Shown here: positions 1 to 10,402 of the stretch, in pieces
Numbering within the stretch: the first letter of the stretch is position 1
Layout of the letters: every line of letters starts with the position of its first letter
Assembly: GCF_012273895.1 (NCBI RefSeq)
Contig: NC_052106.1
Location: 7,750,001 to 7,814,000, forward strand
Source of the DNA: Zerene cesonia
Lineage: Eukaryota > Arthropoda > Insecta > Lepidoptera > Pieridae
Reading direction: 5' to 3'
Length of the DNA stretch: 64,000 nt
Notes under the pieces: generated by a model
Told to the model about the DNA's origin: nothing
The model's database searches: none
Seen by the model: the letters and a program-made list of their open reading frames with translations, nothing else
Position numbers and translations under genes: made by a program

Positions 1-112
1 CCTCAATAACTGGGCTATCTAACACTGAAATAATTTTTCAAATCGGACCAGTAGTTCCTGAGATTAGCGCATTCAAACAAACAACTCTTCAGCTTTATAA
101 TATTTGTATAGA
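1..112 (-). mobile_element. Helitron family B, cut by window edge
   Basis: The segment carries the family B core (GAATTATTTTTC-like, then AATCGGACCAGTAGTTCC) and ends ATATTTGTATAGA followed by T, which is the 5' TCTATAC terminus read on the minus strand. The 3' CTAG end lies left of the window. Helitrons insert between A and T without target duplication. Confidence 0.75.
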
Positions 113-180
113 TCAATAGGGAACTCCGATTTTGATATTTTTTAACACATACCTAATAGTGATTTATTTGTGATATATAT

Positions 181-504
181 TTTTTTTTTTTTTATATCAC
201 AGCGGGCAACTGAGCTGGTGGTTCGCCTGATGGTAAGCGATCACCACCGCCCATGAACATTCGTAAAGGTAGGGCCTCTGCGAATGCGCTGCCCGATTTT
301 TGGGGTAAGGGAAAAGGAATAGATCAACGACTGGAAAGAAGGAATGGACTGGGACGGGCGAGGAAAAGGAAACGGGCCTCCGGCTCCTCCACTCAACGTA
401 CCAAACACAGTAGCTTGTTATTTCACGCCGGTGTTCTTTGGGGGTGTGATACTTCCCCAGTGCGAGCTGACCCAATTGGTACCGAAGCGTCCTCGACTCC
501 CACA
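181..504 (-). mobile_element. Retroposon S1, near full length
   Basis: Read on the minus strand it starts GTGGGAGTCGAGGACGC, runs through the conserved AGTGGAGGAGCCGGAGGC and TTCATGGGCGGTGGTGATCG blocks, and ends in a poly(A) tail seen as a T run at 181-192. Nine other copies or pieces occur in this window in both orientations. No ORF is preserved, so it is either a SINE or the 3' part of a LINE. I see no clear pol III B box. It belongs to the subfamily with a CATTCG/CGAATG stem before the GGGCGGTGG block. Confidence 0.75.
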
Positions 505-1351
505 TATAATGTGCGTTGATTAAAAATGTTTATTGCTATCGTGTTTACAATACAGTAGCTAAACAGCAATCAGGCGGAAGCGCTATGAATCACGTGTATA
601 ACGCTGATACGATCGGAACGCAATGACTAACTAGGCGCTAGGCGAATTCAACACTATTGTATTGCCATGACACACATAATAATTAAACTTTGATACGCAG
701 AAAGAAACAATCGATATATCGAAATTGTTTGAAACACCGACAATTGTGACATAAAGGTCTGTGTGACAGTACCCGAGTAACATTGTGAAAATATGTCGCA
801 TCTGTTTCAGTGATTCCGAAATATAAACGTTGTGCGGATATCATTTTCCATTTATGTTTATATACATATACTTAATAAGTTTATATAATCTGTATCTTAA
901 GAAAAAATATATTTGAATCAAATTTAATCCACTGATAAAACAGCAAAAGGGACTTTTTCTGCACTGTTTCTTTCAGGGCAAAACATTATTCACAGTGCGA
1001 TACTGTTCGCAAAAACCGTTCGCAAAATGGTTATCTCAAATATGCCTATTGCAATAAATAGAAAAAACACAGCGACACTTCATTTAGCGAAGTAATTTAG
1101 CAACTGGACGCGAGCCAACCCGTATCTTACGCGAACTCATCTCCTTGTAATTTGGCTGCGACACTTTTTGCACGTCTGTTCTTGCTTGCATTATATTTTT
1201 ATTGCGTTAATTTCAATGCTAAGTGGTTAAGATTCATTGCAAAAACAATATTTTATACATACTTACTTTATTGTAAATAAATAGGAGGTTAATACAGAAA
1301 TATTATAAATAGATGATCTTAAGTTATATAATGATATTGTTTTGCAAAAAA
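505..1351. other. AT-rich DNA, nothing recognised
   Basis: No open frame, RNA gene or repeat terminus could be supported here. It would be intron 1 of the minus-strand Dok-7-like gene. Confidence 0.5.
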
Positions 1352-1558
1352 TCCTACTTCCTACTAATATTATAAATGCGAAAGTTTGTAAGGATTTGTG
1401 TGTGTTTGTTGCTCTTTCATGCAAAAGCTACTGAACCGATTGCAATGAAATTTGGTACGTAGACAGCTGGGCAACTGGAATAACATATAGGCAACTTTTC
1501 GTCCTGATATTCCTACGGGATACGGAGTAACGCGGGTGAAACCGCGGAGCGCAGCTAG
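1352..1558 (+). mobile_element. Helitron family A, full length
   Basis: The 5' end has TCCTACT duplicated just before CTAATATTATAAATGCG. The interior keeps CTACTGAACCGATTGCAATG. The 3' end has a CGCGG/CCGCG hairpin (loop GTGAAA), eight bases, then CTAG followed by the target T. This is the diagnostic Helitron 3' architecture. It has no coding capacity, so transposition would need an autonomous Rep/helicase element elsewhere. Confidence 0.9.
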
Positions 1559-2040
1559 TACTGCATAATTAGATTTATTGAATGTCCTGGCGGACAACTA
1601 TTAAGAAGGTAACCATAATATTGATATATATGAAACAAAAAAAAAAGACGAAACATTTAGGTTCATATACGAGATACCTAATACCTCTGTACTAAATTTC
1701 CCATAAATAAATGTACAACCCACGTTTACATTCCGTCAGAACTATTAAGAGCTGTGTAAGACGATCCTAACAAAGCAAAACGTGTGCACAACGTGTCGCA
1801 ACTTGTCGGTGCAAGTTTGCGATTCAGGCTCTAAGGAGTAGTATTACAATCTCATTAAAACTTAGTTTCGATAGGAATTAGTACTAATTAGTATTTTTGG
1901 TATGGTTAAATTTTGCCCTTAATCCTTATGCTGCAAAGATATAACGTTGCTTGTCATAGAACACTTTGCTTATAGATTCAACAGATTTACCGATGATTCC
2001 CCGTACATATTTTCTTTAACTTTACGTTCATGTACGTAAT
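1559..2040. other. AT-rich DNA, nothing recognised
   Basis: A short A run and scattered AT-rich tracts only. Confidence 0.45.
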
Positions 2041-2163
2041 AGACCACCCACGTGCTGGAAAGATGACCTGATCCGAGTGGCGGGGTGCCGCTGGATGCAG
2101 GCCGCTAGTGACCGGTCCTAATGGAAATCCTTGAAGGAGGCCTTTGTCCAGCAGTGGACGTAC
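2041..2163 (+). pseudogene. RTE-type LINE, C-terminal remnant of reverse transcriptase ORF
   Basis: The frame from 2041 reads RPPTCWKDDLIRVAG, then a WMQAA..DRS block, one stop at 2129-2131, and WKSLKEAFVQQW. This is the usual C-terminus of lepidopteran RTE-clade LINE polymerases (RPPTRW.DDI..VAG, WM..A.DR..W..L.EA.VQQW), and GTCCAGCAGTGGAC is the usual DNA at that point. The stop replaces a Q or similar codon, and no RT catalytic region is present. It is a 5'-truncated, dead fragment on the strand opposite to the Dok-7-like gene. Identification is from motif memory. Confidence 0.75.
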
Positions 2164-2664
2164 CATGGCTGCCGAAGTAATAGACCATACCGAGATATCT
2201 AGTTTGCTGAAGCTATCGATAAATGTATGCGTTATGGAGAACAATGGCAACGTTATAAAATCGATTTTTAGAAACCACTCTAGAATGTTCCGGAATCCCC
2301 ACACGCACACACACAAACCTTATCACATATTTCTGAATATCAACACGATACCGCTGATATGCAAAAGATGTTTAAACAAACCAATATGCACCCTATTTTA
2401 TACAGGACAAGATAGATTTTTATTTAATTTTGAGGTTATGTATAATGATTGATGAAATGTAAACCTTATTGGAATGAAATATAGGCTAATTTGGTTTTAC
2501 ATAAAAGTTTTAGTATTAACGTTGCACGTGCCTTTTTGTATGACCTTTGAATGACCACAAATTCTAAATGTTGAGTTCAAATAAACTATTGTAATACTTA
2601 TATATATTACGCAGTATGGATTTATGCCCGAAATTATTTGTATGTAGTTGCTTACGTCATAGCT
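2164..2664. other. AT-rich DNA, nothing recognised
   Basis: The open frame at 2144-2452 is a read-through of the LINE remnant into random sequence and shows no domain. Confidence 0.45.
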
Positions 2665-2819
2665 TCCTACTAATATTATAAACGCGAAAGTTTGTAAGTA
2701 TGGATTTATGTATGTATGGATGTTTGTTACTCTTTTACGCAAAAACTACTCAACTGATTGCAATGAAATTTGGTACCTAGATAGCTGGACAATTGGGTGA
2801 AACCGCGGGGCACAGCTAG
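2665..2819 (+). mobile_element. Helitron family A, internally deleted
   Basis: Both termini are present (TCCTACTAATATTATAAACG and CCGCGGGGCACAGCTAG followed by T), but about 50 bp between CTGGACAA and GGGTGAAACCGCGG are missing. The loss removes the first hairpin arm. Confidence 0.85.
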
Positions 2820-3095
2820 TATTATAATATTTCCGGGGGCACTTAATTTGAATGTGTATCTTAAGTGTTTACTGTAATACTTATTTACATCGTTAATGTA
2901 AATAAATAAATAATTAACCATTGCGGACAATTGTTTGTTAAGTTTTGCACATTATTATTCAGGCAGTATTACAAATACCTAGATCAAATTAGATTTCAAC
3001 CTAGGCTATAAATTAGGAAGATCTATGAATTTACTTCTTCATCTTTTTTTTGCTATTAGCTACCAAATTACTTTACATATTTTAGGTCTATTTAC

Positions 3096-3158
3096 CTTTT
3101 TCCCGTCGCGAAACTTGACAGTTCCTTCGATTATCGAAGTGGCGGGAGTGTCCGCCAT
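3096..3158 (-). CDS. Dok7: Dok-7-like protein, first coding exon (PH-domain start)
   Basis: Translation from the ATG at 3158-3156 gives 21 codons: an MADTPATS start, then IIEGT and VKFRDGKK, with the splice donor AAAAAG|GTAAAT directly after the last codon (phase 0). The family knowledge used is that Dok-7 proteins begin with a short lead and V/I-E-G-x-V-K-x-R-D-G-K-K, continuing W-K-S-R-W into the PH domain. Dok-7 is a membrane-recruited adaptor with PH and PTB domains; in vertebrates it activates the muscle kinase MuSK, and insect homologues are less studied. The context AAGATGGCG is a good start. CpG density is far above the surrounding DNA. The WKSRW exon is not found between 1 and 3095, so intron 1 is longer than 3 kb and leaves the window. 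The exon itself is well supported. The family name rests on about 12 residues, and another PH adaptor of the Dok/IRS type is possible. Confidence 0.65.
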
Positions 3159-3285
3159 CTTGCGTTTCGAACGTCACGAGCCGCGATAGCAGCGCCGCTG
3201 CGGATCCATTACGCACTAAAGTGGTGTTTCATTGGACATCTCACTATCACTCACACTGTTTTATCACTACACCAATACGGGCTAC
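3159..3285 (-). other. 5' leader part of the Dok-7-like exon, with three upstream ORFs
   Basis: On the minus strand a T-rich tract and TTGTTACAG end at 3286, an excellent acceptor, so the exon starts at 3285 and at least one more 5' exon must lie at higher coordinates. The leader has ATGs at 3239, 3232 and 3209, opening ORFs of 7, 7 and 11 codons that all stop before the main ATG. That arrangement would be expected to lower translation. The leader contains the CGATAGCAGCGCCGCTG CpG cluster. The alternative is that this is itself the transcription start, with the acceptor-like sequence fortuitous. Confidence 0.6.
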
Positions 3286-3539
3286 CTGTAACAAAATAAA
3301 AAAGTTTAATAAAACTGGTCGATGGATATTAAGTTTATGTGTGCACTAAATGATGGCATATTGGCATATTTTTCTTCGTGGTATGCTCACGCCAAAGGTG
3401 ATACCAACCCCACGGGCATCAGCAGCAGATGAGTTATTATTAGTTTTTATGTTACAGTACGCCTCAACAATATCAGGTAAAGATGGCCGATTTCATCTAA
3501 AGAAATTCGATCATTTACATACATTATCTGAAATGCTTT

Positions 3540-3739
3540 TATCCCATCACTACACAGTATACAGCAAAGTCGCTCCCCGCGTCTATCCCTATGTATGTAT
3601 GTACACTTAAATCTATAAAACCATACAACACATTTGATGGTTTTTTTTATAGATAGACTGATCCAAGAGGTTTAAATGTATAATAAAATCTATTAAATAC
3701 TCCTAATTTAACGCGTGCGACGCCGCGGGCAAAAGCTAG
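3540..3739 (+). mobile_element. Helitron family I
   Basis: The 3' end reads AACGCGTGCGACGCCGCGGG, AAAAG, CTAG then T. The interior has ATAGATAGACTGAT, shared with copies at 39.9 and 40.7 kb. The 5' terminus is not precisely defined. Confidence 0.6.
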
Positions 3740-4150
3740 TGCCGCATAAAGGGACATGCGGCTTTGAATACAAAACTACCACAAACGTAGGTACTTGACT
3801 TGACCCAAAAAAACACTAACGAATAAAAATTTAAATAGAATTAAACCTTACCTGCAAACAATACCCGAAGGTACAAATTAATTTCGATACAAAGGGTATA
3901 AAGGTTTGTTTGTGCGAACCCTGGGGCTCGCTGGGGTGAAATTAAAAAACTTTTCAATCAATATTTTAACAACAGCTGTTACTTGTTACTGTTTAAATAA
4001 TACTTTGACAATTATTTAAAGGACGTCGGTCTTGCAAAGCTTTATTAAAATTTGGTGAATGTTTTATTTGTTGTCCTTACTTTGTTAATAAAAAATGCCA
4101 ACAATTATCAAATTAAATGTGCTTAACAAATGATATAATTAATCGATCTA
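3740..4150. other. AT-rich DNA, nothing recognised
   Basis: Nothing beyond simple AT-rich sequence. Confidence 0.4.
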
Positions 4151-4334
4151 TCTTAATATAAGTATTATATAAATTGCGTGTCACATTTTTTGTCCGCGAT
4201 GGGCTCCTAAATTACTCAACTGATTTTAATTTGAACATCATATGCCATTTGATCCAGCTTAAAAGATAGGATTAGGTTATATTGTTTCAATCACGATAAA
4301 TGACTACCCAGGCATAGCCGGAGCGTGCAGCTGT
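4151..4334 (+). mobile_element. Helitron family E
   Basis: It starts TCTTAATATAAG, has TGCGTGTCACA and ACTCAACTGATTTTAAT, and ends CATAGCCGGAGCGTGCAGCTGT. The last tetranucleotide is CTGT rather than CTAG, so the 3' terminus has decayed. It matches the minus-strand copy at 32264-32434. Confidence 0.7.
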
Positions 4335-5004
4335 ATATATAGTGCATAGTGTTTACTCTCTTTCAACAGTGAAATAATGTTTGATCGGTCAAGTAGTTTC
4401 TTAAGTTAACGCATTAAAACAAACATAATTTTAAATATTAAATTAAAACCTGATAAATATTTAAAAAACTAGTTCAACTTTAAGTCATTAATAACAAAGA
4501 GGAAAATAAAAGAAAGAAGAAATTTTTAAATCATGATTTATGTCTATAAATAAAGTTCCCAACCACTTTAAAATAGATATCAAATCTAAAATGTTTCCTG
4601 TGTCCAGACGTCTACGCATACAGACATTCTAAAACACGCCAACTTACATAATTTATCGCCGTCTGCAAAACACAACGATAAATACATGTCATTTTTCTGC
4701 TATCTGTACATGTTTCTGAGTCAAAGTTGTTTTTTATCGTCTGGTTTTCGATCGTGGATTTGACGTGTGGTTAGCGTGTGAAGCTGCGGGCAGGCACTAG
4801 TCTACTAGTGTTGTTGACGAACGAAAATGTTTATTTCATCGTACGTGATATTTTTGTGCAGGAAAGCCCACAGGAACGGTAACTAAGCAGGGAAAAACCC
4901 GGGGCTCTTCCTTGTCCTTTGATATAGCAAAAGTAATTTATAATTAGATATAAGTATATAATATAACAATAGATGTTTAACCATTTTTTATTTAATCAAT
5001 GAAG
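4335..5004. other. AT-rich DNA with a Helitron-like 3' end
   Basis: GTGAAGCTGCGGGCAGGCACTAG at about 4778-4800 resembles a family I 3' terminus, and 4855-4915 (CAGGAACGGTAAC, AAAAACCCGGGGC) resembles family K. Both are too decayed to delimit. Confidence 0.4.
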
Positions 5005-5015
5005 TAAGAAATAAA

Positions 5016-5189
5016 AAAAACCTTAATTTTTGCCCACCCTCCTCTTCTAAGATGTTTCTCTTATTATTTATATGGTAGTCTGGAAGAGATCGCTGCCTAG
5101 CGATAAGACCGCCATTTGTACATATTTTCTCTTTTGTTTGTGTGTTATCCTGTAAAGTCTCGTATGCAATAAAGAGTTATCTATCTATC
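5016..5189 (+). mobile_element. LINE 3' tail with TATC-type end and 11-bp target duplication
   Basis: It is a 5'-truncated LINE end: CTGGAAGAGATCGCTGCCTAGCGATAAGACCGCC, a T-rich part, GCAATAAAGAG, then (TATC)n. TAAGAAATAAA flanks it at 5005-5015 and 5190-5200, the expected target-site duplication. The copy at 31538-31701 is nearly identical. The AGATCGCT...AGCGAT pair forms a small stem typical of these CR1/Jockey-like tails. Confidence 0.8.
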
Positions 5190-5200
5190 TAAGAAATAAA

Positions 5201-5760
5201 CAAATACAGATGTAGGTATTTACTAACTTATAAAACTTACAATATTGACATTAAATTTTTATCTAGAAAAAAATAAAATTTTATTCACAGCCCGACGCCA
5301 GATACATTGAAATGAGCAATCGATCCCCATAAGAGCCCCATGTGGTCCATACGTTATGGGATATCATAAAGACCCGAATGGCCCCCTGGCGGACCATAAA
5401 TAGAGCCCGTGGATTTGTTACGATCTGCATTTTAAGTATATTTGGGGTTTGACTAATTTTAGAAGCTCTTTTAAAAGTCTGATGAAAAATTACAGTCCAT
5501 TATTATAGAATAACTATCTATAATGCATGTGAAACGAAATTTATTTTCAATAGATACAATGCTTTAAAAATTTGATTTACTTTGGTTGATGTTAATAGTA
5601 AAATCTTATAAACACAATTAGCCGCATACCTCTAGCCTATCCCTGTTAGTTAACATGGGTCATACTTTAAACACATTTTTTCAAACAATAAAACTGTGAC
5701 TGTTACAATCCGAAGGTAATAAAGAAAAGTATTTACATAGTATATCAGATCCGGGTATTT
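5201..5760. other. Mostly unannotated, with a GC-richer island
   Basis: 5300-5420 is GC-richer and looks non-repetitive. It holds the CTCF-like motif listed separately. The rest is AT-rich. Confidence 0.4.
5380..5392 (-). promoter_or_regulatory. CTCF-like motif
   Basis: The minus strand reads CCGCCAGGGGGCC inside TGGTCCGCCAGGGGGCCATT. It matches the general animal CTCF core (CC[AG]C.AG[AG].GGC[AG]) at 12 of 13 positions; the last base is C. A single motif match is weak evidence of binding. Confidence 0.3.
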
Positions 5761-5784
5761 GATTTTAGGCGAGTATTATACATT

Positions 5785-5863
5785 TAGAAATTAAAGACTC
5801 AACGGTGACCACGCTCGCTGTAAAGTCGGATTAATAATATAATGAATAAGTCTTTAATTTCTA
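5785..5863. mobile_element. Fold-back MITE, short copy
   Basis: Perfect 15-bp inverted arms TAGAAATTAAAGACT (5785-5799) and AGTCTTTAATTTCTA (5849-5863) enclose ACCACGCTCGCTGTAAAGTCGG. The outer flank TGATTTTAGGCGAGTATTAT also belongs to the family. Related copies lie at 32.7, 37.9 and 60.9 kb. Confidence 0.65.
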
Positions 5864-6257
5864 GTGCATTCCTGTTAATTTGACTTCCGTATATTGTGCA
5901 CTAATCCCGCAACAAATGGTCTTTTTCTTTTTAATATATCATAGTAATAATCATAATTCGCTTCCTATAAATCATTGCAGCCCTCGTACATTACAACAAA
6001 TGGTTATTTGTTGATACAAATGCTTACCATTTAATATCCACCCCATATCAAATAATCTACACATTTACGTAGATAACGAGTGATTTATTTAGATATTTTA
6101 TGAATATAGGCACAACTATGGTCATTACCGCAATGCGAGAAACCGTAATAAAAGAATTCGTAAATCCATTATAACTATTTACCGTACTTATGAAATTAGA
6201 AATAAACCAAACAGTCGTTATATTGATTAAGATATATGAATCAAAAATAATTTAATA
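5864..6257. other. AT-rich DNA, nothing recognised
   Basis: No supported feature. Confidence 0.4.
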
Positions 6258-6440
6258 CTAGCTCATCCCGACATCAAGATTCCTGTTTTATCCCAAGGGA
6301 GCTTTTAATCGGGATAAAAATCTTATCACCCAAGTCAGCTCATACCCTGTCTGTATACCAAATTTCATCAAAATCTGTTCAATAGTTTCAGCGTGATTAA
6401 CGGACAAACATTCAAACAATCATTCACATTTATAACTGTA
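6258..6440 (-). mobile_element. Helitron family D
   Basis: It starts A|CTAGCTCATCCCGACATCAAG, followed by TTCCTGTTTTATCCCAAGGG and CCAAATTTCATCAAAATCTG. The 5' end (right side) is degraded: CATTTATAACTG in place of TTTATAATATTAG. The GC-rich hairpin segment next to CTAG is shortened. Confidence 0.75.
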
Positions 6441-6568
6441 ATTTTATCCGTATTAAAAAAGCAAAGCAATTTATTACCGTCACTTTTACATCTAATAGTT
6501 GTCTAGTGACGTAGACAATTGCGATTTCTTGTATCTATTTAAATGTTCCCTTCACCTGTTACGTACTA

Positions 6569-6747
6569 TCTTATATATAAAATTCTCGTGTCACAATGTT
6601 AGTCTCTATACTCCTCCGAAACGGCTTGACCGATTCCTCTGAAATTTGGTAAGCATATTGGGTAGGTCTGAGAATCGGCTAACATCTATTTTTCATACCA
6701 CTAAACGATAAGAGTAAGGCAGAACAGCGTTTGCCGGGTGCAGCTAG
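6569..6747 (+). mobile_element. Helitron family H, full length
   Basis: It runs from TCTTATATATAAAATTCTCG through CGGCTTGACCGATT and AATTTGGTAAGC to GCAGAACAGCGTTTGCCGGG, TGCAGCTAG, then T. Matching minus-strand copies are at 32.8 and 46.2 kb. Confidence 0.85.
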
Positions 6748-8345
6748 TTATGATATATAATAGTTATTTTAGTATTACATTGCTTACTTGTCGCAAAACG
6801 CTGTAACGCTAGACTGAAAAACAACAAATTTCAATAAATTGGTAGCCCTATTCTGTTCTTAAAAAATCTAATTAAGAAAGCATTTTAACGCAATAAAATA
6901 AATATTGGAGTAAATAACTACATCATAAGTGAAATATTTAGTACCATAGCAATTACTTGCGAAACACCATTTAACAGTCAGCTTTCTAACATTCCACAGA
7001 TAAGGTTATATCTGCGCCAGCTCGACTATTGACAATAGAAACGAAACATCTGCCAAGAAACCGATACGCGATTTTCTGTGCGTTAATTTTGCGCCCACTT
7101 TCGATAACAAAGCCCTGTTCCATCTGCCCAGGACAATTGCAACTCGCGTAGGGCTGTGCAAAATTAGTTTGTTCTGCTTTTTTTGTGCATTTTATTATAT
7201 AGGAGAGTTTTGGTCGGACAAATATTTTGTTATATGAATTTATACAATAGCGTAATAGTTAACGAACTGAACCCCAAAGATATTGATTTGGATTACGTAG
7301 GATGGGGAAATGGGCCAACCTAGAAAGTAGTTAATTTTGATTCATACCTTATTTCTATCATATAAATATTTCTAATATAAAGAAAATTTTCACATTTTAG
7401 GCTTTTTGTAATTAGGTAGCATGGACAAACCATTGAAAAATTACACGAAATTACAAATGAATTCACTGAATATTCCTCTAAACACGCAATAGCTTCAAAG
7501 TTAATAACTTTCAAAAATAAAGTAAACACCAGACCCCCAAAACCATACAAATTCTAAATCCTTGATTGGCTTCTAACATTTTTTACAAACAATACGATCC
7601 CGCAACATCTGGCAGCCCTACCGCAGATTCAATCCAAAATGACACCTGCTTACCGTCCGTCCTTTTCTAATCGTCCTAAAACATTCTCCGTCTCCCTCCC
7701 ACGGGACGAAGCCTCCGCTAAGTGTTAAAATGTTTATTGACTATAAGCAGGTATTAAATATCTGAGTTTGTAACTAAAAGTTCATTTAGTGCCTGACAGA
7801 GCAATAAATTTCAATGCACTTTAATATTGTTCAATTGTTTGTATCCTTTTTGATTTATCTTTTAACAGTTATGTTGAAGTTAACTTATACGTAATTACAA
7901 AAGCATTTAAGAATATATTAAATAATAAGTGAATCCGATAGCAATTTGAATATATGAAAAATTCAAAATTATATGTGAACTATTAAACTCTTATCAAAAT
8001 TTAATGTATTTAAAAGCATTACAAAATTTAATTTGTCATTTATGTCATTTTAATTGTTATTTAGAGAAAGGATATTGAGCTAAGTTAGGTACTAGGATCT
8101 AAATGCTGAGTCTAGTTAGACTAAACTTTGTCAACTGTAAATAACAACGAACTGCATTCTCAGACAGACTCAGTTAATTACATAAGTGTTCCTAACCTTA
8201 GTTTAAGTGCTAATTAAAAAAGCTTTAAAAATACCCTGCTGTTACTTAATTAAATTGAACTAAATAATACCTTAACTGTAAGAGCTGATTGTTTTATTGA
8301 TGGAACAAAAAACGTATAGATTTGTCCAAGATTAATAGAATACTA
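6748..8345. other. About 1.6 kb without a supported feature
   Basis: AT-rich sequence with no repeat terminus, exon-like frame or RNA structure that I can defend. Confidence 0.45.
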
Positions 8346-8466
8346 CTAGCTGTGCCCTACGGTTACATACCAAATTTCATTGCAATCGGTTCAGTAGTTT
8401 TAGCGTGAAAGAGCAACAAACACACACACATCCTTATCAACTTTCGCATTTATAATATTAGTAGGA
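8346..8466 (-). mobile_element. Helitron family A, internally deleted
   Basis: A|CTAGCTGTGCCC begins the element and GCATTTATAATATTAGTAGGA ends it. About 85 bp between the 3' hairpin and CATACCAAATTTC are absent. Confidence 0.85.
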
Positions 8467-9440
8467 AGTAGTATTAATAAAGTAGGATAGTTTAAGTTTA
8501 TTAGTTTATTATAATAATATATAGTAGTAAGTTCTCCATTAGACGCAAATGCAAGTGTATCAATATTATAGATCTGTTAATCTGATAAATTAATTTCCCC
8601 ATTCATAAGTAGAATGGCAATTCAGATATTATTTAACTGAATAGATAATAGTAAACATAGAAGAATAGTGATAGTAAATATCTTCATATACGTGTCTCAA
8701 TATTTTAACACACGTAGACAACATATTACAAAGACAATAAAGGATGTCCTTGAAGTTTGGTTGATTCCACCCCTTTTATTTGCAAACCTTGAATTTCCAA
8801 CGACGCTCCGTTAATTATAACATTTCGTAGATTAATTTAAAACCCAGAAACCGGACAAAAACCACATCCGCCATATGTTGCGAGTTGATCAAATTTAACA
8901 CGGTCAGATAGGTGAGGGTGTAACATTCAATCTGAACCTCGTTGCAACGACTTAAAGTTCATTTTGCTCCCACTGCAGAAAATTCAGTTAAACGTCCATA
9001 GATTTTTGCGTTACTCACCCATAATGATCGGTTAAATATGACGCCAAGAATGTCTTTGTCGAGATTAATGTATTGGAAATTTATTTTCCTGAACCATTTT
9101 AAAAGAGACAAGTAACGGTAGGTAGCAATTCTTTATATGAGTGATAATTTATTAGGTTTAAAGAATTTTTATCAACAAAGCCACAAAGCACACGCTTATC
9201 GTTACAATAAAATAGTTGCTAATGTAGAAATTTCACTAGTGTTTCAGCTCAGTACAATAAAAACAAAAATTATCGCACTAAAAACAAAACTCATAATCCA
9301 GTAATACACGCATCGATCGAAACCAGGTTAATAAACATTGCAGTCTGGGACTTAATTTTATATGGACTTGTAGAAAGTCCTTGTAGATTAAAGAAAACAG
9401 ACCAAATTCATAAAAAAGATTAATTATTTTAATTGAATTA
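8467..9440. other. AT-rich DNA, nothing recognised
   Basis: A mildly GC-richer patch at 8760-9010 is not repeated in the window and shows no open frame. Confidence 0.45.
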
Positions 9441-9612
9441 ATTCATCATCATTAGCCCATATATGTTCCCACTGCTGGCACACAGGCCTCCTATGAGGGT
9501 TCAGGCCATAATCCACCACGCTGGCCAAGTGCGGGTTGGCAGATGTCACATGTCGTCGAACTTTGGATTCTCGGACATGCCGGTTTCCTCACGATGTTTT
9601 CCTTCACTGTTT
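9441..9612 (-). mobile_element. SINE-TGA, 5'-truncated
   Basis: The (TGA)n tail appears as CATCATCAT at the left, then GTTCCCACTGCTGGCACAC and the CACGCTGGCCAAGTGCGGG block. The tRNA-derived head with boxes A and B is missing. The copy stops after TTTCCTTCACTG. Confidence 0.85.
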
Positions 9613-10240
9613 TAAGAATTATTATCAAAGAAGAAAGACAGTTGTACAATTGAGTAAATAACGATCAATTTGATAATCTTAAACATGAAGCAACCCATGA
9701 TTAAACTGAACAAAGCCTACTCACAGCAGCTATCACAGCCACGCAGACAGACAGACGCCCAGGCTCATGCAATTTACATCAAGACTTAGCCATTTTAATG
9801 GATTCCGATTTGGCAAGAGCGCCAACTCGTGGCAAATTACACTTTGACGGGGTCACGTTTAACTTTGAATTAAGATCAAATTATTTGGAATTATGAGTGA
9901 AGTGTTAAGATGGTGGGATTATAGAGGATTTGTGACTTTAGTTGTGTTAATGTTAAACTACAATAACTATAATAGTTCAACTTTGATAAGTTTTTTTATA
10001 AGGAAGTGTGTATAACTTTACTTATTTTTTGCGACACATGGCTATTATTTGTTTGATTAAAAGAGTTGATTGCGTATAATCATTAATTGGAACATTTATT
10101 TCCCTTCCAAGGTATATATACATATATGTTTTATCTTACTATACTACAAATTAACTGCACAATTTGCAAAATTCATATTTAAACATCAGACATTCTCTTT
10201 GTATGAAACAATATAGTTCAGTCGTAATCGTAAAACTAAA
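9613..10240. other. AT-rich DNA, nothing recognised
   Basis: No supported feature. Confidence 0.4.
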
Positions 10241-10402
10241 TCTATACTAATATTATAAAGCTGAAGAGTTTGTTTGTTTGAACGCAATAATCTCAGTAAC
10301 TACTGTACCGATTTGAAAAATTCTTTCAGTGTTAGATAGCCCATTTATTGGAAGGTTATAGGCTATATATGTACCACGGGCGAAGACGGGACGGACCGCT
10401 AG
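10241..10402 (+). mobile_element. Helitron family B, full length
   Basis: It runs TCTATACTAATATTATAAAG, then CTGAAGAGTTTGTTTG, CTGTACCGATTTGAAAAATTC and GTACCACGGGCGAAGACGGG, ending ACGGACCGCTAG then T. This is the best plus-strand reference for family B in the window. Confidence 0.9.

Noticed and set aside
197..519. Overlapping frames of 88 and 102 codons on both strands
   Set aside because: Both lie inside an S1 retroposon copy. Similar frames recur in the other S1 copies (30619, 42535, 46562, 47892, 60099), so they reflect the repeat and not genes.
3350..3610. 86-codon plus-strand frame next to the Dok-7-like exon
   Set aside because: It runs into a family I Helitron, has no splice or start support, and is antisense to the gene.
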